The notes: generated by a model not told the origin, from the sequence alone. A DNA stretch of 64,000 nt from Brevibacterium yomogidense (GCF_900163715.1 NZ_FWFF01000001.1:496001-560000), one strand, 5' to 3'. Shown: positions 51,248 to 59,757, numbered from the stretch's first letter. Program-made: numbers and translations.

Positions 51248-51328
51248 CACGTGCGGGAGCACGTGGGTCCCACGTGCCTGTCCCACGTGCGCGCACAGTG
51301 CGTGCACGTGGGACAGATGACCCACGTG
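51248..51328. promoter_or_regulatory. CACGTG operator-like array upstream of npdG
   Basis: Six CACGTG hexamers occur within 81 bp (starts 51248, 51260, 51271, 51284, 51305, 51323). They form nested inverted repeats. GCACGTGGG-T-CCCACGTGC spans 51259-51277. TGTCCCACGTGC (51279-51290) pairs with its exact complement at 51304-51315 across 13 nt. A tandem duplicated 13-14 bp sequence (ACTGACTGACGGT) covers the preceding permease stop region. It lies directly ahead of the npdG start at 51352. Confidence 0.7.
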
Positions 51329-51351
51329 GCACGGATGATCAAGGAGATGGA

Positions 51352-52047
51352 ATGACGACTGGGGGAGACCAGATGGCAGAGTCGAAGAGCGTCGCGATCC
51401 TGGGGGGAACCGGGAACCTGGGTCACGGCATGGCCGTGCGCCTGGCTGGAGCCGGGCACACGGTGAGGATCGGATCCCGCGACGCAGGACGGGCGGAAGA
51501 GGCTGCACGGCAGGTCTCCGCCCTCGTCCAATCCGCCGCCGTCACAGGTGCCGACAACGGCGACGCCGCCGACGGTGCGGACTTCGTCCTCGTCGCAGTC
51601 CCCTTCGCCAGCCAGGCCTCGACTCTCAAGTCGGTGAAGGATCGGCTGCGTGAGGGGCAGATCGTCATCGACGCGTGCGTGCCGCTGGGCACTGCGATCG
51701 GGGGCAAGCCGACGCAGCTCACCGGTGTGTGGCACGGATCGGCGGCGGAGCAGGCTGCGGCGCTGGTTCCCGACGGCGTGCGCGTCGTCTCCGGCCTGCA
51801 CACGCTCAGCGCCGACGATCTCTCCGATCCGGATCTGTCACTGGGTCAGGACACACTCATCTGCGGGAACAGCAAGGCGGACAAGACGGCGGTGACAGAG
51901 CTCCTCAGCACGATCGAGGGGCTGCGGGTCGTCGATGCCGGTCGGCTGGAGTCGAGCCGGATGGTCGAGGGCCTCACCCCGATCCTCATCGGCATCAACA
52001 TCCGCTACAAGGTGCACTCCGGATTCCGGATCACGGGTCTGGAGTGA
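51352..52047 (+). CDS. npdG: F420H2:NADP+ oxidoreductase (Fno/NpdG)
   Basis: 231 residues from the ATG at 51352 (AAGGAG upstream). The N-terminal Rossmann motif for NADP is SVAILGGTGNLGHGMAVRLAGAGHTVRIGSRD. This is followed by DFVLVAVPFASQASTL, VIDACVPLG and the C-terminal F420-site region LTPILIGINIRYKVHSGFRITGL. It exchanges hydride between NADPH and F420, so it can supply F420H2 to the LLM enzymes of the island. This gene, the F420 genes and the pyrimidine genes together define the proposed system. The CACGTG array is its likely control region. Confidence 0.9.
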   Translation: MTTGGDQMAESKSVAILGGTGNLGHGMAVRLAGAGHTVRIGSRDAGRAEEAARQVSALVQSAAVTGADNGDAADGADFVLVAVPFASQASTLKSVKDRLREGQIVIDACVPLGTAIGGKPTQLTGVWHGSAAEQAAALVPDGVRVVSGLHTLSADDLSDPDLSLGQDTLICGNSKADKTAVTELLSTIEGLRVVDAGRLESSRMVEGLTPILIGINIRYKVHSGFRITGLE

Positions 52048-52070
52048 CCTGCGCGCGGTAGCGTTGGGCT

Positions 52071-53384
52071 GTGACCATCGAACCGTCAGCTCAGAGTCCC
52101 CGCGGGTCGCCGCCGTCTCCCGCTCGCGCGGGCACGGTGGCCGAGGACGCGGCACGTGCCGTCGCACTGCGCAAGATGCGCGTGCTCGCGACATCACTGC
52201 TGATCCTCGCAGCGATCATCTTCCTGCTCGTCCACCTGCTCACGGACATGACCGGCGTCTGGGGCTTCGTCGCGCGGGCCTCCGAAGCGGCGATGATCGG
52301 TGCGATCGCGGACTGGTTCGCGGTGACGGCCCTGTTCCGTCACCCGATGGGGCTGCCGATCCCGCACACCGCGATCATCCCGCGGAAGAAGGACACGCTC
52401 GGAGCGAGCATGGCCCACTTCGTTGCGGCGAACTTCCTCCAGGCGGAGACTGTGTCGACGAAGATCCGCACCGCAGAGCTCACGCGCAGAGCCGGTGACT
52501 GGCTCATCGCACCCCGCAATCAGGACGTGGTGGTCCGTCGTGCAGGCCAGGGCCTCGAGTACGTGCTGGCACGGGTGGACGATGAGGCGATCGCGGACCT
52601 CACCCGCAATGTGCTCGTCCCCAAACTCGTGTCGACCCGGAAGTCGCCCGCTCTGGGGATGCTCATCCGGGAGATCGTGGACGAGGGTGCGCACCACCAC
52701 CTCGTCGATCTGATCGTCGGCGAGGCGCACGCATGGCTGTCGGAGAACCCTCAGGTCATCGATGACATCGTCCAGCAGAAGTCGCCCGACTGGGCTCCGC
52801 GCTTCGTGAATGACGTCGTCTCCAATCGCCTGCGCCGCGAGGTCCTCGAATGGACGGCAGAGGTCCGCGATGACCGCTTCCATCGCGCGCGCCAGGCGCT
52901 GGACGCGTGGCTCGTGGAGGTGTCCCAGGACCTGCGCGGGAACACGCCGTTGTCCGAGCGCGCGGAGAAGGTCCTCGACGACCTGCTCACACAGGACGGC
53001 GTCGTCGACGCGGTGCTGGAGATCTGGTCGTCGCTGAAGCGCCTGCTGCGGGCCGCCGTCCTGGATGAGGACGGACCTGTCCACGCGCGTGTCCGCGCTC
53101 TCCTCACGGAGGCCGCGGAGCGCATGCGCACGGATCGCGCCTTCGCCTCAGAGATGGACGAGCGGATCGCCACGACCGCCGGAGACCTGGTCGAATCGTT
53201 CGGTCCGGAGCTCGCCTCCGTCATCTCGGACACGATCGCCGGCTGGGACGCGAAGGAGGCCTCCGATCGCATCGAGCTGTACGTCGGCCGCGACCTGCAG
53301 TACATCCGGATCAACGGCACGGTCATCGGTGCGCTCGTGGGCGTCGCGATCCATGCCCTGACCCTCGTGCTGCCCGCCGGGTGA
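52071..53384 (+). CDS. DUF445 family membrane protein
   Basis: 437 residues from a GTG at 52071. DUF445 features are an N-terminal membrane helix (LATSLLILAAIIFLLVHLLT), the conserved EAAMIGAIADWFAVTALFRHPMGLPIPHTAIIPRKKD block, a long helical middle, and a C-terminal membrane helix (GTVIGALVGVAIHALTLVL). The family is widespread in bacteria with no settled function, possibly envelope-related. It begins 23 bp after npdG but shows no functional link to it. Confidence 0.88.
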   Translation: MTIEPSAQSPRGSPPSPARAGTVAEDAARAVALRKMRVLATSLLILAAIIFLLVHLLTDMTGVWGFVARASEAAMIGAIADWFAVTALFRHPMGLPIPHTAIIPRKKDTLGASMAHFVAANFLQAETVSTKIRTAELTRRAGDWLIAPRNQDVVVRRAGQGLEYVLARVDDEAIADLTRNVLVPKLVSTRKSPALGMLIREIVDEGAHHHLVDLIVGEAHAWLSENPQVIDDIVQQKSPDWAPRFVNDVVSNRLRREVLEWTAEVRDDRFHRARQALDAWLVEVSQDLRGNTPLSERAEKVLDDLLTQDGVVDAVLEIWSSLKRLLRAAVLDEDGPVHARVRALLTEAAERMRTDRAFASEMDERIATTAGDLVESFGPELASVISDTIAGWDAKEASDRIELYVGRDLQYIRINGTVIGALVGVAIHALTLVLPAG

Positions 53385-53475
53385 CGGTGTCCGCGAGCCG
53401 CACGACGACCAGGACGAGCACGACGACCGCGACGACGATTCCACACAGACGAGACACGGAAGAGAGGGGCACTCC

Positions 53476-54465
53476 ATGACGTCATCCGATGACGCGACAA
53501 AGAACGACCGGCCGACGATGAGGGCGATGCGCCAGGAGGAACACGGCGGGCCCGAGGTCCTCCATGAGGTCGAGGTCCCGCGCCCCGCTCCCGGCATCAG
53601 CGAGATCCTCGTGCGGGTCGAGGCCGCGGGCGTGAACCCGACGGACTGGAAGCACCGGTCCGGCCGCCGTTTCCTGGGCGATCCGCCCTACACCCTGGGC
53701 TGGGACGTGTCCGGAGTGGTCGAGGAGGTCGGCCTCGGCGTCACGCTGTTCGCACCGGGCGACGAGGTCTTCGGCATGCTCCCCTACCCCTACGGCGCCG
53801 GGTCCCATGCGGAGTACGTCGCGGGCCCCACGCGGGCATTCGTCCCGAAGCCCGCGGCGATCGACCACGTGCAGGCCGGGGCGATCCCGCTGGTCGCGCT
53901 CACGGCGTGGCAGTCGCTGGTCGACACCGCGCAGGTCGGAGCGGGGGACCGCGTCCTCATCCACGCCGCAGCGGGCGGGGTGGGCCACGTCGCCGTGCAG
54001 ATCGCCAAGGCGCGCGGTGCCTACGTGATCGGCACGGCCAGCGCGCCCAAGCACGACTTCGTCCGCGGTCTGGGCGCAGATGAGGTCATCGACTACCGCG
54101 AGACCGACTTCGTCGACGCCGCACGGGACATCGACATCGTGCTCGACACCATCGGCGGCGACAACCAGCTGCGCTCCCTGGAGACCCTGAAGTCCGGAGG
54201 CATCATGGTCTCGACCGTGCCCGTCGGCGCGGATGGCCTGCAGGAGAAGGCGGCGAGCCTCGGAGTGCGCGCCGCCCTCATCCTGGTCGAGGCCGACCGC
54301 GGCGCGATGCAGGAGATCGCACAGCTGGTCGAGGACGGGAAGCTGCGGGCGACCATCGCAGAGACCTTCCCCTTCACACAGGCCTCCCGTGCGCACGAAG
54401 CGGGCGAGACGAACCGGACCTCAGGCAAGCTCGTCCTCACGATGGGCGACCAGCCGGCTCGGTGA
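53476..54465 (+). CDS. Quinone oxidoreductase-like zinc-free MDR protein
   Basis: 329 residues from the ATG at 53476 with GAGAGGGG upstream. It is a medium-chain dehydrogenase/reductase of the Qor type: VRVEAAGVNPTDWKHRSG, TLGWDVSGVVEEVG, DRVLIHAAAGGVGHVAVQIAKARGA (NADPH fold), EVIDYRETDF. The Cys/Glu zinc ligands of alcohol dehydrogenases are lacking. It reduces quinones or enones with NADPH; the physiological substrate is unknown. It ends at a convergent hairpin shared with the ABC exporter operon. Confidence 0.88.
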   Translation: MTSSDDATKNDRPTMRAMRQEEHGGPEVLHEVEVPRPAPGISEILVRVEAAGVNPTDWKHRSGRRFLGDPPYTLGWDVSGVVEEVGLGVTLFAPGDEVFGMLPYPYGAGSHAEYVAGPTRAFVPKPAAIDHVQAGAIPLVALTAWQSLVDTAQVGAGDRVLIHAAAGGVGHVAVQIAKARGAYVIGTASAPKHDFVRGLGADEVIDYRETDFVDAARDIDIVLDTIGGDNQLRSLETLKSGGIMVSTVPVGADGLQEKAASLGVRAALILVEADRGAMQEIAQLVEDGKLRATIAETFPFTQASRAHEAGETNRTSGKLVLTMGDQPAR

Positions 54466-54502
54466 CGGTGACCGCACCGGGGCACTGACCTCGCCGCACT
54501 GC

Positions 54503-54563
54503 GCCGCCGAGGCCCCGGCCGGTCCCCAGCGTTCCGCTGGGACGTGGCCGGGACCTCGGCGGC
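54503..54563. terminator. Long bidirectional hairpin between convergent genes
   Basis: The outer arms 54503-54520 and 54546-54563 pair over 17 of 18 positions (one mismatch). An inner CCCAGCG/CGCTGGG stem caps the loop. It sits between the MDR gene and the stop of the ABC permease. Confidence 0.75.
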
Positions 54564-54564
54564 G

Positions 54565-56241
54565 TCAGATGCGGCCCACCTCCCGACGGCGCCAGCCCAG
54601 CAGCCCGATGGCGATTCCCGCTGCGCCGATCGCGGTGAGCCAGACGACCGGCTCCCAGGCGATCGCCTCGACGGGGTACTCCGCGAGGTGACCGAACGGG
54701 TCCATGTCGAACACGAACTCCGGCAGCTCGAGCAGCGAGCCGAAGGTGCCGATGATGGCGGAGAACGCCACGAGCAGCCATCCGACGGGCACAGCGAGCC
54801 GCGGCAGCCAGCCGAGCAGCGCGGTGACGACTCCCAGGATGCTCAGCACTGCAGGAGCTTTGAGCACTCCTGCGGCCAGCAGGTCGCCGAAGCGGGAGGC
54901 GCCGTCCTCCTCGAGCGAGAGAGCGGCGCCCGCTCCCATCGCCGCGCCGACGGCGACGAGGATCAGGAGCACCCCGGCGATCGTGATCGTGAGGTGCGCG
55001 CCCAACCACGCGGTGCGGGAGATGGGGGCCGACAGTCCGTACTCGGCGCGACCGCTCGCCTCCTCGCCCCTCACCTGCTGCAGGCTCCCCACCCCTGCGG
55101 CGGTCACGAAGACGGCCATGAAGAGCGCGATGTATGCGAGGTATCCCAGCATGATGTCCTCGCCGACGAAGACGCCCGCGAGCTCTGGCGGGAGGGAGTC
55201 TGCTGAGTCGAGCATCGTCTGCGCGTACGAACCGAACATGAGCGACGTGAGCACCAGGGCGATGGCCCAGCCGCGCAGCGTGCCCAGCAGCGACCGCAGG
55301 GCGAGGCCCAGCGGAGTGCCGAGCGAAGGTCGGCCCTCTGCCCTGCCCAGCCTGGCCGGCAGCAGTCCGGCCCCCACGTCGCGCCGGGTGGACAGCCAGT
55401 ACCCCAGCCCGGCGAGCACGGCGGCGCCACCGGCGAGCGGCAGCAGCGGCCACCAGAGGTCATCGACGTAGGGCGCGGTCTGCTGAGCCCATCCCAGGGG
55501 CGAAGCCCACGAGAGAGCGGTGCCTCCGACCTCCGGCGCATCGCCGGCCATCCGGATGACGTAGGCGAGACCCAGGAGGCCTCCGCTCAGCGCGGTGGCG
55601 CTGCGCGACGACTCGCCCAGCTGCGCCATCGTCGCCGTGGCACCGGTGAAGAAGAGCCCGACGGCGGCTGCGGTCGTCGCCACGAGGAGCGAGCCCTCCC
55701 ACGCGTAGCCGGCGCTCAGTGCGCCGACGAGAACGAGTGCGGAGGCGGTGAGTACGAGCCCCGCGGTCACGAGCAGCGTGGCGGTGAGGGTCGCATGGCG
55801 ACCCACGACATTGGCGCGGACGAGTTCCGCGCGCCCGGCCTGCTCGTCCGCGCGAGTGTGTCGGACGACGGTGAAGATGCTCATGAGCGCGCCGAGGATG
55901 TAGATGAAGACCGCATATCCGGCGGCGAAGAAACGTTCGTGCGTGGGGTCGTCCATGCCGAAGCCGGGACCCACCATCATGCGGCCGACCGGATCCGCGT
56001 AGAGCCCGGCGAGGCTTGCGAGCGCCGTGTCGTCCTCGGCGATGATCTGGATCGCGTGGGCGAAGTAGAAGCCCATCGCGCCCACGCCCAGTACCCAGAC
56101 GAGTGCGCGGATGCGGTCGACTCGCACGATGAGGCGCGCGAGTGCGAGGGTGCCTGTGAGCGGACGAGAGCCGCTGCGTGTGCGGGGTGCGCTGCGTGTG
56201 CCGTGAGCCGTGTGCTCGGACGCGCGCGTGACGGTGGACAT
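54565..56241 (-). CDS. ABC exporter permease (TetR-linked drug/polyketide-exporter type)
   Basis: 558 residues with about twelve hydrophobic helices in two similar halves (for example LVWVLGVGAMGFYFAHAI and AIALVLTSLMFGSYAQTML). The conserved region RHTRADEQAGRAELVRANVVGR recurs as VRGEEASGRAEYGLSAPISRT in the second half. This two-half layout is typical of permeases annotated as exporters of polyketide antibiotics. It is encoded 11 bp after its ATPase and is the last gene of tetR-ATPase-permease. The substrate is unknown. Confidence 0.87.
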   Translation of the reverse strand: MSTVTRASEHTAHGTRSAPRTRSGSRPLTGTLALARLIVRVDRIRALVWVLGVGAMGFYFAHAIQIIAEDDTALASLAGLYADPVGRMMVGPGFGMDDPTHERFFAAGYAVFIYILGALMSIFTVVRHTRADEQAGRAELVRANVVGRHATLTATLLVTAGLVLTASALVLVGALSAGYAWEGSLLVATTAAAVGLFFTGATATMAQLGESSRSATALSGGLLGLAYVIRMAGDAPEVGGTALSWASPLGWAQQTAPYVDDLWWPLLPLAGGAAVLAGLGYWLSTRRDVGAGLLPARLGRAEGRPSLGTPLGLALRSLLGTLRGWAIALVLTSLMFGSYAQTMLDSADSLPPELAGVFVGEDIMLGYLAYIALFMAVFVTAAGVGSLQQVRGEEASGRAEYGLSAPISRTAWLGAHLTITIAGVLLILVAVGAAMGAGAALSLEEDGASRFGDLLAAGVLKAPAVLSILGVVTALLGWLPRLAVPVGWLLVAFSAIIGTFGSLLELPEFVFDMDPFGHLAEYPVEAIAWEPVVWLTAIGAAGIAIGLLGWRRREVGRI

Positions 56242-56252
56242 CTCCGGTCTCC

Positions 56253-57200
56253 TCAGTGCTTCGCGTCGTCGGGCGAGGCGGGGGCGTCTGCGGCGGCTTC
56301 GTCGGTCGCGGCGTGTCCGTAGTGGCGCATCAGCAGCTGCTCGAGCGTGGGCGGATGGGCGACGAGAGAGCGCACTTCCCGCGGGGCGAGTGCGGTCATG
56401 ATCTGGGGGACGCGGTCGCCGTCGACGTCGAAGACCGTCCGGCCGGCTTCAGTGCGGAGTCCGTGCACGCCCTCCATTCCGCCGAGGTCGCCGACCGGAT
56501 GGGCGGTTTCGACCTCGATGGTCGTCCGCGTCACGTGGCGCAGCTCCGTGAGAGAGCCCGATTCGACGATCCGACCGGCACGGATGATCGAGACGCGGTC
56601 CGACAGCGCTTCCACCTGAGACAGGATGTGGCTGGAGAGGAGCACCGAGACGCCATCGGCACGCTTCTCCCGGATGACCTCCTGGAACACCGCCTCCATG
56701 AGCGGGTCGAGGCCCGCGGTGGGCTCGTCGAGGAGCAGCAGGTCGACATCCGCGGCCAGCGCCGCGATGAGCGCGACCTTCTGCCGGTTGCCCTTCGAAT
56801 ACGTCCGCGTCTTCTTCCGCGGGTCCAGGTCGAAGCGCTCGATGAGTGCATTGCGCCGGCGGGCGTCATAGCTTCCGCGCAGGCGCAGGAACATGTCGAT
56901 GACCTCACCGCCGGTGAGGTGCGGCCAGATCTCCACGTCGCCGGGGACGTAGGCGAGTCTGCGGTGCAGTTCGACGGCGTCCTTCCACGGATCGCGACCG
57001 AACATGCGGACGGCGCCGCGATCCGCCCGCAGGAGTCCCAGAAGAATGCGGATCGTCGTGGACTTCCCCGCGCCGTTGGGGCCGAGGAATCCATGGACCT
57101 CGCCGTGGGCGATCGTGAGGTCGAGGCCGTCGAGCGCACGCACGGATCCGAAGGACTTCACGAGGCCTTCAGCGGTGATGAGGGGATGCGATGGTGTCAT
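56253..57200 (-). CDS. ABC exporter ATP-binding protein
   Basis: 315 residues. Walker A is GPNGAGKST (~39-47), the degenerate signature is YSKGNRQKV, Walker B is [14 protein letters not shown], and the H-loop is SSHIL. The C-terminal ~90 residues are an extension found in drug-exporter ATPases (DrrA-like). Its ATG overlaps the tetR stop (ATGA at 57197-57200), so regulator and exporter are translated as a unit. With the permease it forms a half-size exporter pair. Confidence 0.9.
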   Translation of the reverse strand: MTPSHPLITAEGLVKSFGSVRALDGLDLTIAHGEVHGFLGPNGAGKSTTIRILLGLLRADRGAVRMFGRDPWKDAVELHRRLAYVPGDVEIWPHLTGGEVIDMFLRLRGSYDARRRNALIERFDLDPRKKTRTYSKGNRQKVALIAALAADVDLLLLDEPTAGLDPLMEAVFQEVIREKRADGVSVLLSSHILSQVEALSDRVSIIRAGRIVESGSLTELRHVTRTTIEVETAHPVGDLGGMEGVHGLRTEAGRTVFDVDGDRVPQIMTALAPREVRSLVAHPPTLEQLLMRHYGHAATDEAAADAPASPDDAKH

Positions 57201-57871
57201 GGCTGTGCTCCGGGATGAGTGTCGTCGTCGATGTCCATGAGATTGCGATAGACGTCAGCGTTGAGGACGGGCTGCGTGTACAGCTCGAGGACGCCGGCCA
57301 TGTACGGGCCCATGTCCTCGGGGGGACCGTCGATGGGGTCGATGTCCAGGTGCCGCTTCATCTGGCGGTGCAGGAGGAGCGCACCGAACGACTGGAGCAT
57401 CATGATGACCGCTCGGCGGCGCGGGTCCGACGAGGGGTGCACGAGGCCCAGCTCCTCGCCCTCCGCGGTGTAGACGAGCGAGTCCTCCACGAGCTGGTCG
57501 AACAGGTGGTCCGTCTGCTCACCGCCCACCGCGAATGCGCGGAAGAGGTAGAGGAGCAGATGCTTCTGCGTCTGCATCAGCTCCGTCACGTAGCTGCGCG
57601 GCAGATGACCGCGGTGGACGGAATCGGTCTTCGATCGGCTGATCTGGTCGGCGATGTGGTGATCGCACGCAGTCCGCAGACCCGCGGTGGATCCGTAGTG
57701 GTGGATGACCAGCGGCGCGGAGACGCCCGCCGCGACGGCGATGTCCTTGAGCGTCACGTGGTCGAACCCGCGTCGTCCGTAGAGGTCGATCGCGGCGTCG
57801 CGGATCCGCGCGGCGCCTCCCGGACCGTCACCGGTGACGTCGCGGTCGTCACCGCGGTACGTGTATGTCAC
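57197..57871 (-). CDS. TetR-family regulator of the ABC exporter
   Basis: 224 residues from a GTG at 57871, chosen because GGAGGAG lies seven bases upstream; frames upstream of it are unconserved. The N-terminal helix-turn-helix is [44 protein letters not shown]-terminal helical ligand domain follows. As first gene of the exporter operon it most likely represses itself and the exporter until a drug-like ligand binds. Confidence 0.9.
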   Translation of the reverse strand: MTYTYRGDDRDVTGDGPGGAARIRDAAIDLYGRRGFDHVTLKDIAVAAGVSAPLVIHHYGSTAGLRTACDHHIADQISRSKTDSVHRGHLPRSYVTELMQTQKHLLLYLFRAFAVGGEQTDHLFDQLVEDSLVYTAEGEELGLVHPSSDPRRRAVIMMLQSFGALLLHRQMKRHLDIDPIDGPPEDMGPYMAGVLELYTQPVLNADVYRNLMDIDDDTHPGAQP

Positions 57872-58056
57872 CTTCGCTCCTCCGGTCGTGTGCGTGTGCT
57901 CCGCCTGGCGGAACGCCTGTGATCCAATTGCGGCTGAATGCGCATTAAGCCAGGTGACATGACGGTAGGCCGCTGAATGGTCGCGTGACAAGGGGCCTGA
58001 ACGAAGTCGTCGCCGCGTTCAGCGCGACAGTCCACGCTCTCGCAGGCGAGGTTGAC

Positions 58057-58073
58057 CCTCACGCAGCGTGAGG
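58057..58073. promoter_or_regulatory. MerR-type operator of the TipA-like gene
   Basis: CCTCACGC-A-GCGTGAGG is a perfect 8-bp dyad with one central base, directly after TTGACC at 58052-58057. It resembles the actinobacterial MerR promoter pattern also seen at 14953. The start codon is 35 bp downstream, so autoregulation by the TipA-like protein is likely. Confidence 0.7.
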
Positions 58074-58107
58074 CCCCACCGTTGTGTCCGTGGTCGAGAA
58101 TGGAGAC

Positions 58108-58905
58108 ATGGACGTGGACGACGACGGCCTGACGGTCGGCCGGACCGCCGAGTCGGTGGGTATCAGTGTGCGCACCCTGCATCACTGGGATGCGATCGGA
58201 CTGGTGACCCCGGCGGAGCGGACGTGGTCGGACTATCGGGTCTACTCCGCATCGGACATCGCCAGGATCCAGCAGGTGCTCATGTACCGGGAGCTGGGAC
58301 TGTCGCTGTCGGAGGTGCGGACCCTGCTGGACGATCCCGACGCGGACGTCGTCGAGCAGTTGGATGTCCAGCGCGCCCTGCTCTCCGAACGCATCGACCG
58401 CCTGCGGCACATGGTCGCCGCAGTGGATCAGATGAAGGAGGCTCATATGAGCGAGAACAGACTGACAGCACAGCAGCAGGCGGACATCCTGGGCGATGAC
58501 TGGGATCCGGCGTGGGAGGACGAGGCCCGGCAGAACTGGGGCGAGACTCCGGAGTGGGAGCAGTCGGAGACGATCAAGAACCGCATGACCGCCGATGACT
58601 GGAAGCGGGTGAAGGAGGAGAACGACACGTTCGAGGCCGATCTCGCCTCCGCGATGGCGGCGGGCGTCGCACCCGGTTCCGAGGAGGCGAACGCGCTCGC
58701 GGAGCGCCACCGAGCCTCGATCGGCCAGTGGTTCGACATCAGCCACCGGAAACAGGTGTGCATCGCCCGCATGTACGTGCAGGATCCCCGGTTCCAGGAG
58801 CACTACGACAAGCGGGCCGCCGGGCTCGCGGCCTGGCTCACCGCGATCGTGGACGAGAACGCGCGCGCCCGGGGCATCGACCCGGACACCGCGACCTGGG
58901 AGTGA
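58108..58905 (+). CDS. TipA-like MerR regulator with TipAS drug-binding domain
   Basis: 265 residues from the ATG at 58108. The MerR winged helix is at ~8-75 (TVGRTAESVGISVRTLHHWDAIGLV, YRVYSASDIARIQQVLMYRELGLSL), with a coiled linker to ~112 and a TipAS-type helical domain from ~125 (WEDEARQNWGETPEWEQSE ... SHRKQVCIARMYVQDPRFQEHYDK). TipA proteins trap thiopeptides and other hydrophobic compounds. An in-frame ATG at 58447 has AAGGAGG five bases upstream. It would produce a 152-residue stand-alone TipAS form, as in Streptomyces lividans tipA. The stop codon lies in the first unit of a 17-bp tandem repeat. Confidence 0.87.
   Translation: MDVDDDGLTVGRTAESVGISVRTLHHWDAIGLVTPAERTWSDYRVYSASDIARIQQVLMYRELGLSLSEVRTLLDDPDADVVEQLDVQRALLSERIDRLRHMVAAVDQMKEAHMSENRLTAQQQADILGDDWDPAWEDEARQNWGETPEWEQSETIKNRMTADDWKRVKEENDTFEADLASAMAAGVAPGSEEANALAERHRASIGQWFDISHRKQVCIARMYVQDPRFQEHYDKRAAGLAAWLTAIVDENARARGIDPDTATWE
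58447..58905 (+). CDS. Probable internal translation product (TipAS-like short form)
   Basis: In-frame ATG at 58447 within the TipA-like gene, with a full Shine-Dalgarno AAGGAGG (58435-58441) at ideal 5-nt spacing. The product (MSENRLTAQQQADIL..., 152 residues) is the drug-binding domain alone. This alternative product is inferred; it does not replace the longer gene. Confidence 0.6.
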   Translation: MSENRLTAQQQADILGDDWDPAWEDEARQNWGETPEWEQSETIKNRMTADDWKRVKEENDTFEADLASAMAAGVAPGSEEANALAERHRASIGQWFDISHRKQVCIARMYVQDPRFQEHYDKRAAGLAAWLTAIVDENARARGIDPDTATWE

Positions 58906-58941
58906 ACGCGACCCGGGAGTGAACGCGACCCGGGAGTGATG
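58891..58941. repeat. 17-bp tandem repeat, three units, over a stop codon
   Basis: GCGACCTGGGAGTGAAC at 58891-58907, GCGACCCGGGAGTGAAC at 58908-58924 and GCGACCCGGGAGTGATG at 58925-58941. The first unit contains the stop codon of the TipA-like gene. It probably arose by slippage. Confidence 0.9.
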
Positions 58942-59046
58942 CGGGCTCTCTGGTCTGACGTCTATCGGATCGAGTGAGTGCAAGTCGGCCCGTTTCCTGC
59001 CGGACATCTCCGGGTTGTACTCACTCGACGGGGGAGGAGGCGCCGC

Positions 59047-59122
59047 CGAGGTCGCGGCGGAGGTCGCGAGCGGGGTCGCGAGCGGGGTCGCGGTCGAGTC
59101 CCGGTCGAGTCGCGGTCGAGCG
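59047..59122. repeat. GGTCG-rich short tandem repeats
   Basis: GGTCGCGAGCGG is present twice in direct succession (59062-59073 and 59074-59085). It is flanked by shorter GGTCGCG and GGTCGAG units. It is non-coding and lies between the TipA-like gene and the VOC gene; nothing else is seen in that 252-bp gap. Confidence 0.75.
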
Positions 59123-59157
59123 TCCCCGTGTCCGTCCCTCGGCCCATACTGGTGCGC

Positions 59158-59571
59158 ATGAATGAGGTCACGTACCCACGACTGCGATCCACGGTGCTCG
59201 ATACGACGGATGTCCACGGGCTCGCGGACTTCTACCGGCGGCTGCTGGGGTGGGAGCCCGCGCCCGGGAACGGGCCGGACGACGCCGAGGCAGATGAGTG
59301 GCAGATCATCCGCGGTGTCGATGGGCGGATGCTGGCGTTCCAGTACGCCCAGGAGGTCCCGCGGTCGACCTGGCCGTCTCCGCACGTGCCGCAGCAGCTG
59401 CACCTCGATTTCACGGTGGCGACGACCGCAGAGCTGGAGGAGTGCCACGACCGGGCACTGACTCTGGGAGCGTCGCTCATCCGTGACGAATCCGACCATC
59501 CGGACGAACCGATCTGTGTCTACGCTGATCCGGCGGGCCACCCGTTCTGCATCTTCGTGATGGAGTGGTGA
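59158..59571 (+). CDS. VOC-family (glyoxalase/dioxygenase-fold) protein
   Basis: 137 residues from the ATG at 59158, immediately after the repeat tract. The protein has two beta-alpha-beta-beta-beta units: LRSTVLDTTDVHGLADFYRRLLGWEP and LHLDFTVATTAELEECHDRALTLGASLI, ending VYADPAGHPFCIFVMEW. His and Glu in the expected places (for example LHLDF and the C-terminal E of VMEW) could bind a metal. Proteins of this kind include glyoxalases and antibiotic-binding resistance proteins. No substrate can be assigned; its proximity to a TipA-like regulator is suggestive only. Confidence 0.83.
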   Translation: MNEVTYPRLRSTVLDTTDVHGLADFYRRLLGWEPAPGNGPDDAEADEWQIIRGVDGRMLAFQYAQEVPRSTWPSPHVPQQLHLDFTVATTAELEECHDRALTLGASLIRDESDHPDEPICVYADPAGHPFCIFVMEW

Positions 59572-59757
59572 GGGTGACCGCTGGTGGGTGATCCGATACG
59601 TCTGACTGGTGCGGTGAGAGGGCCACGACGCGATAGCCTGGAGTGCCCTGCACCTGGTGCTGGGCGAGTGTCCTCAAACGGTTCTGTGCGGTGCGCGCGG
59701 GGCTGACCGGTGGTTCGTGGCGGCGGTGCCGTCGGGTGTGTGTGGAAAGGCGTGTGC

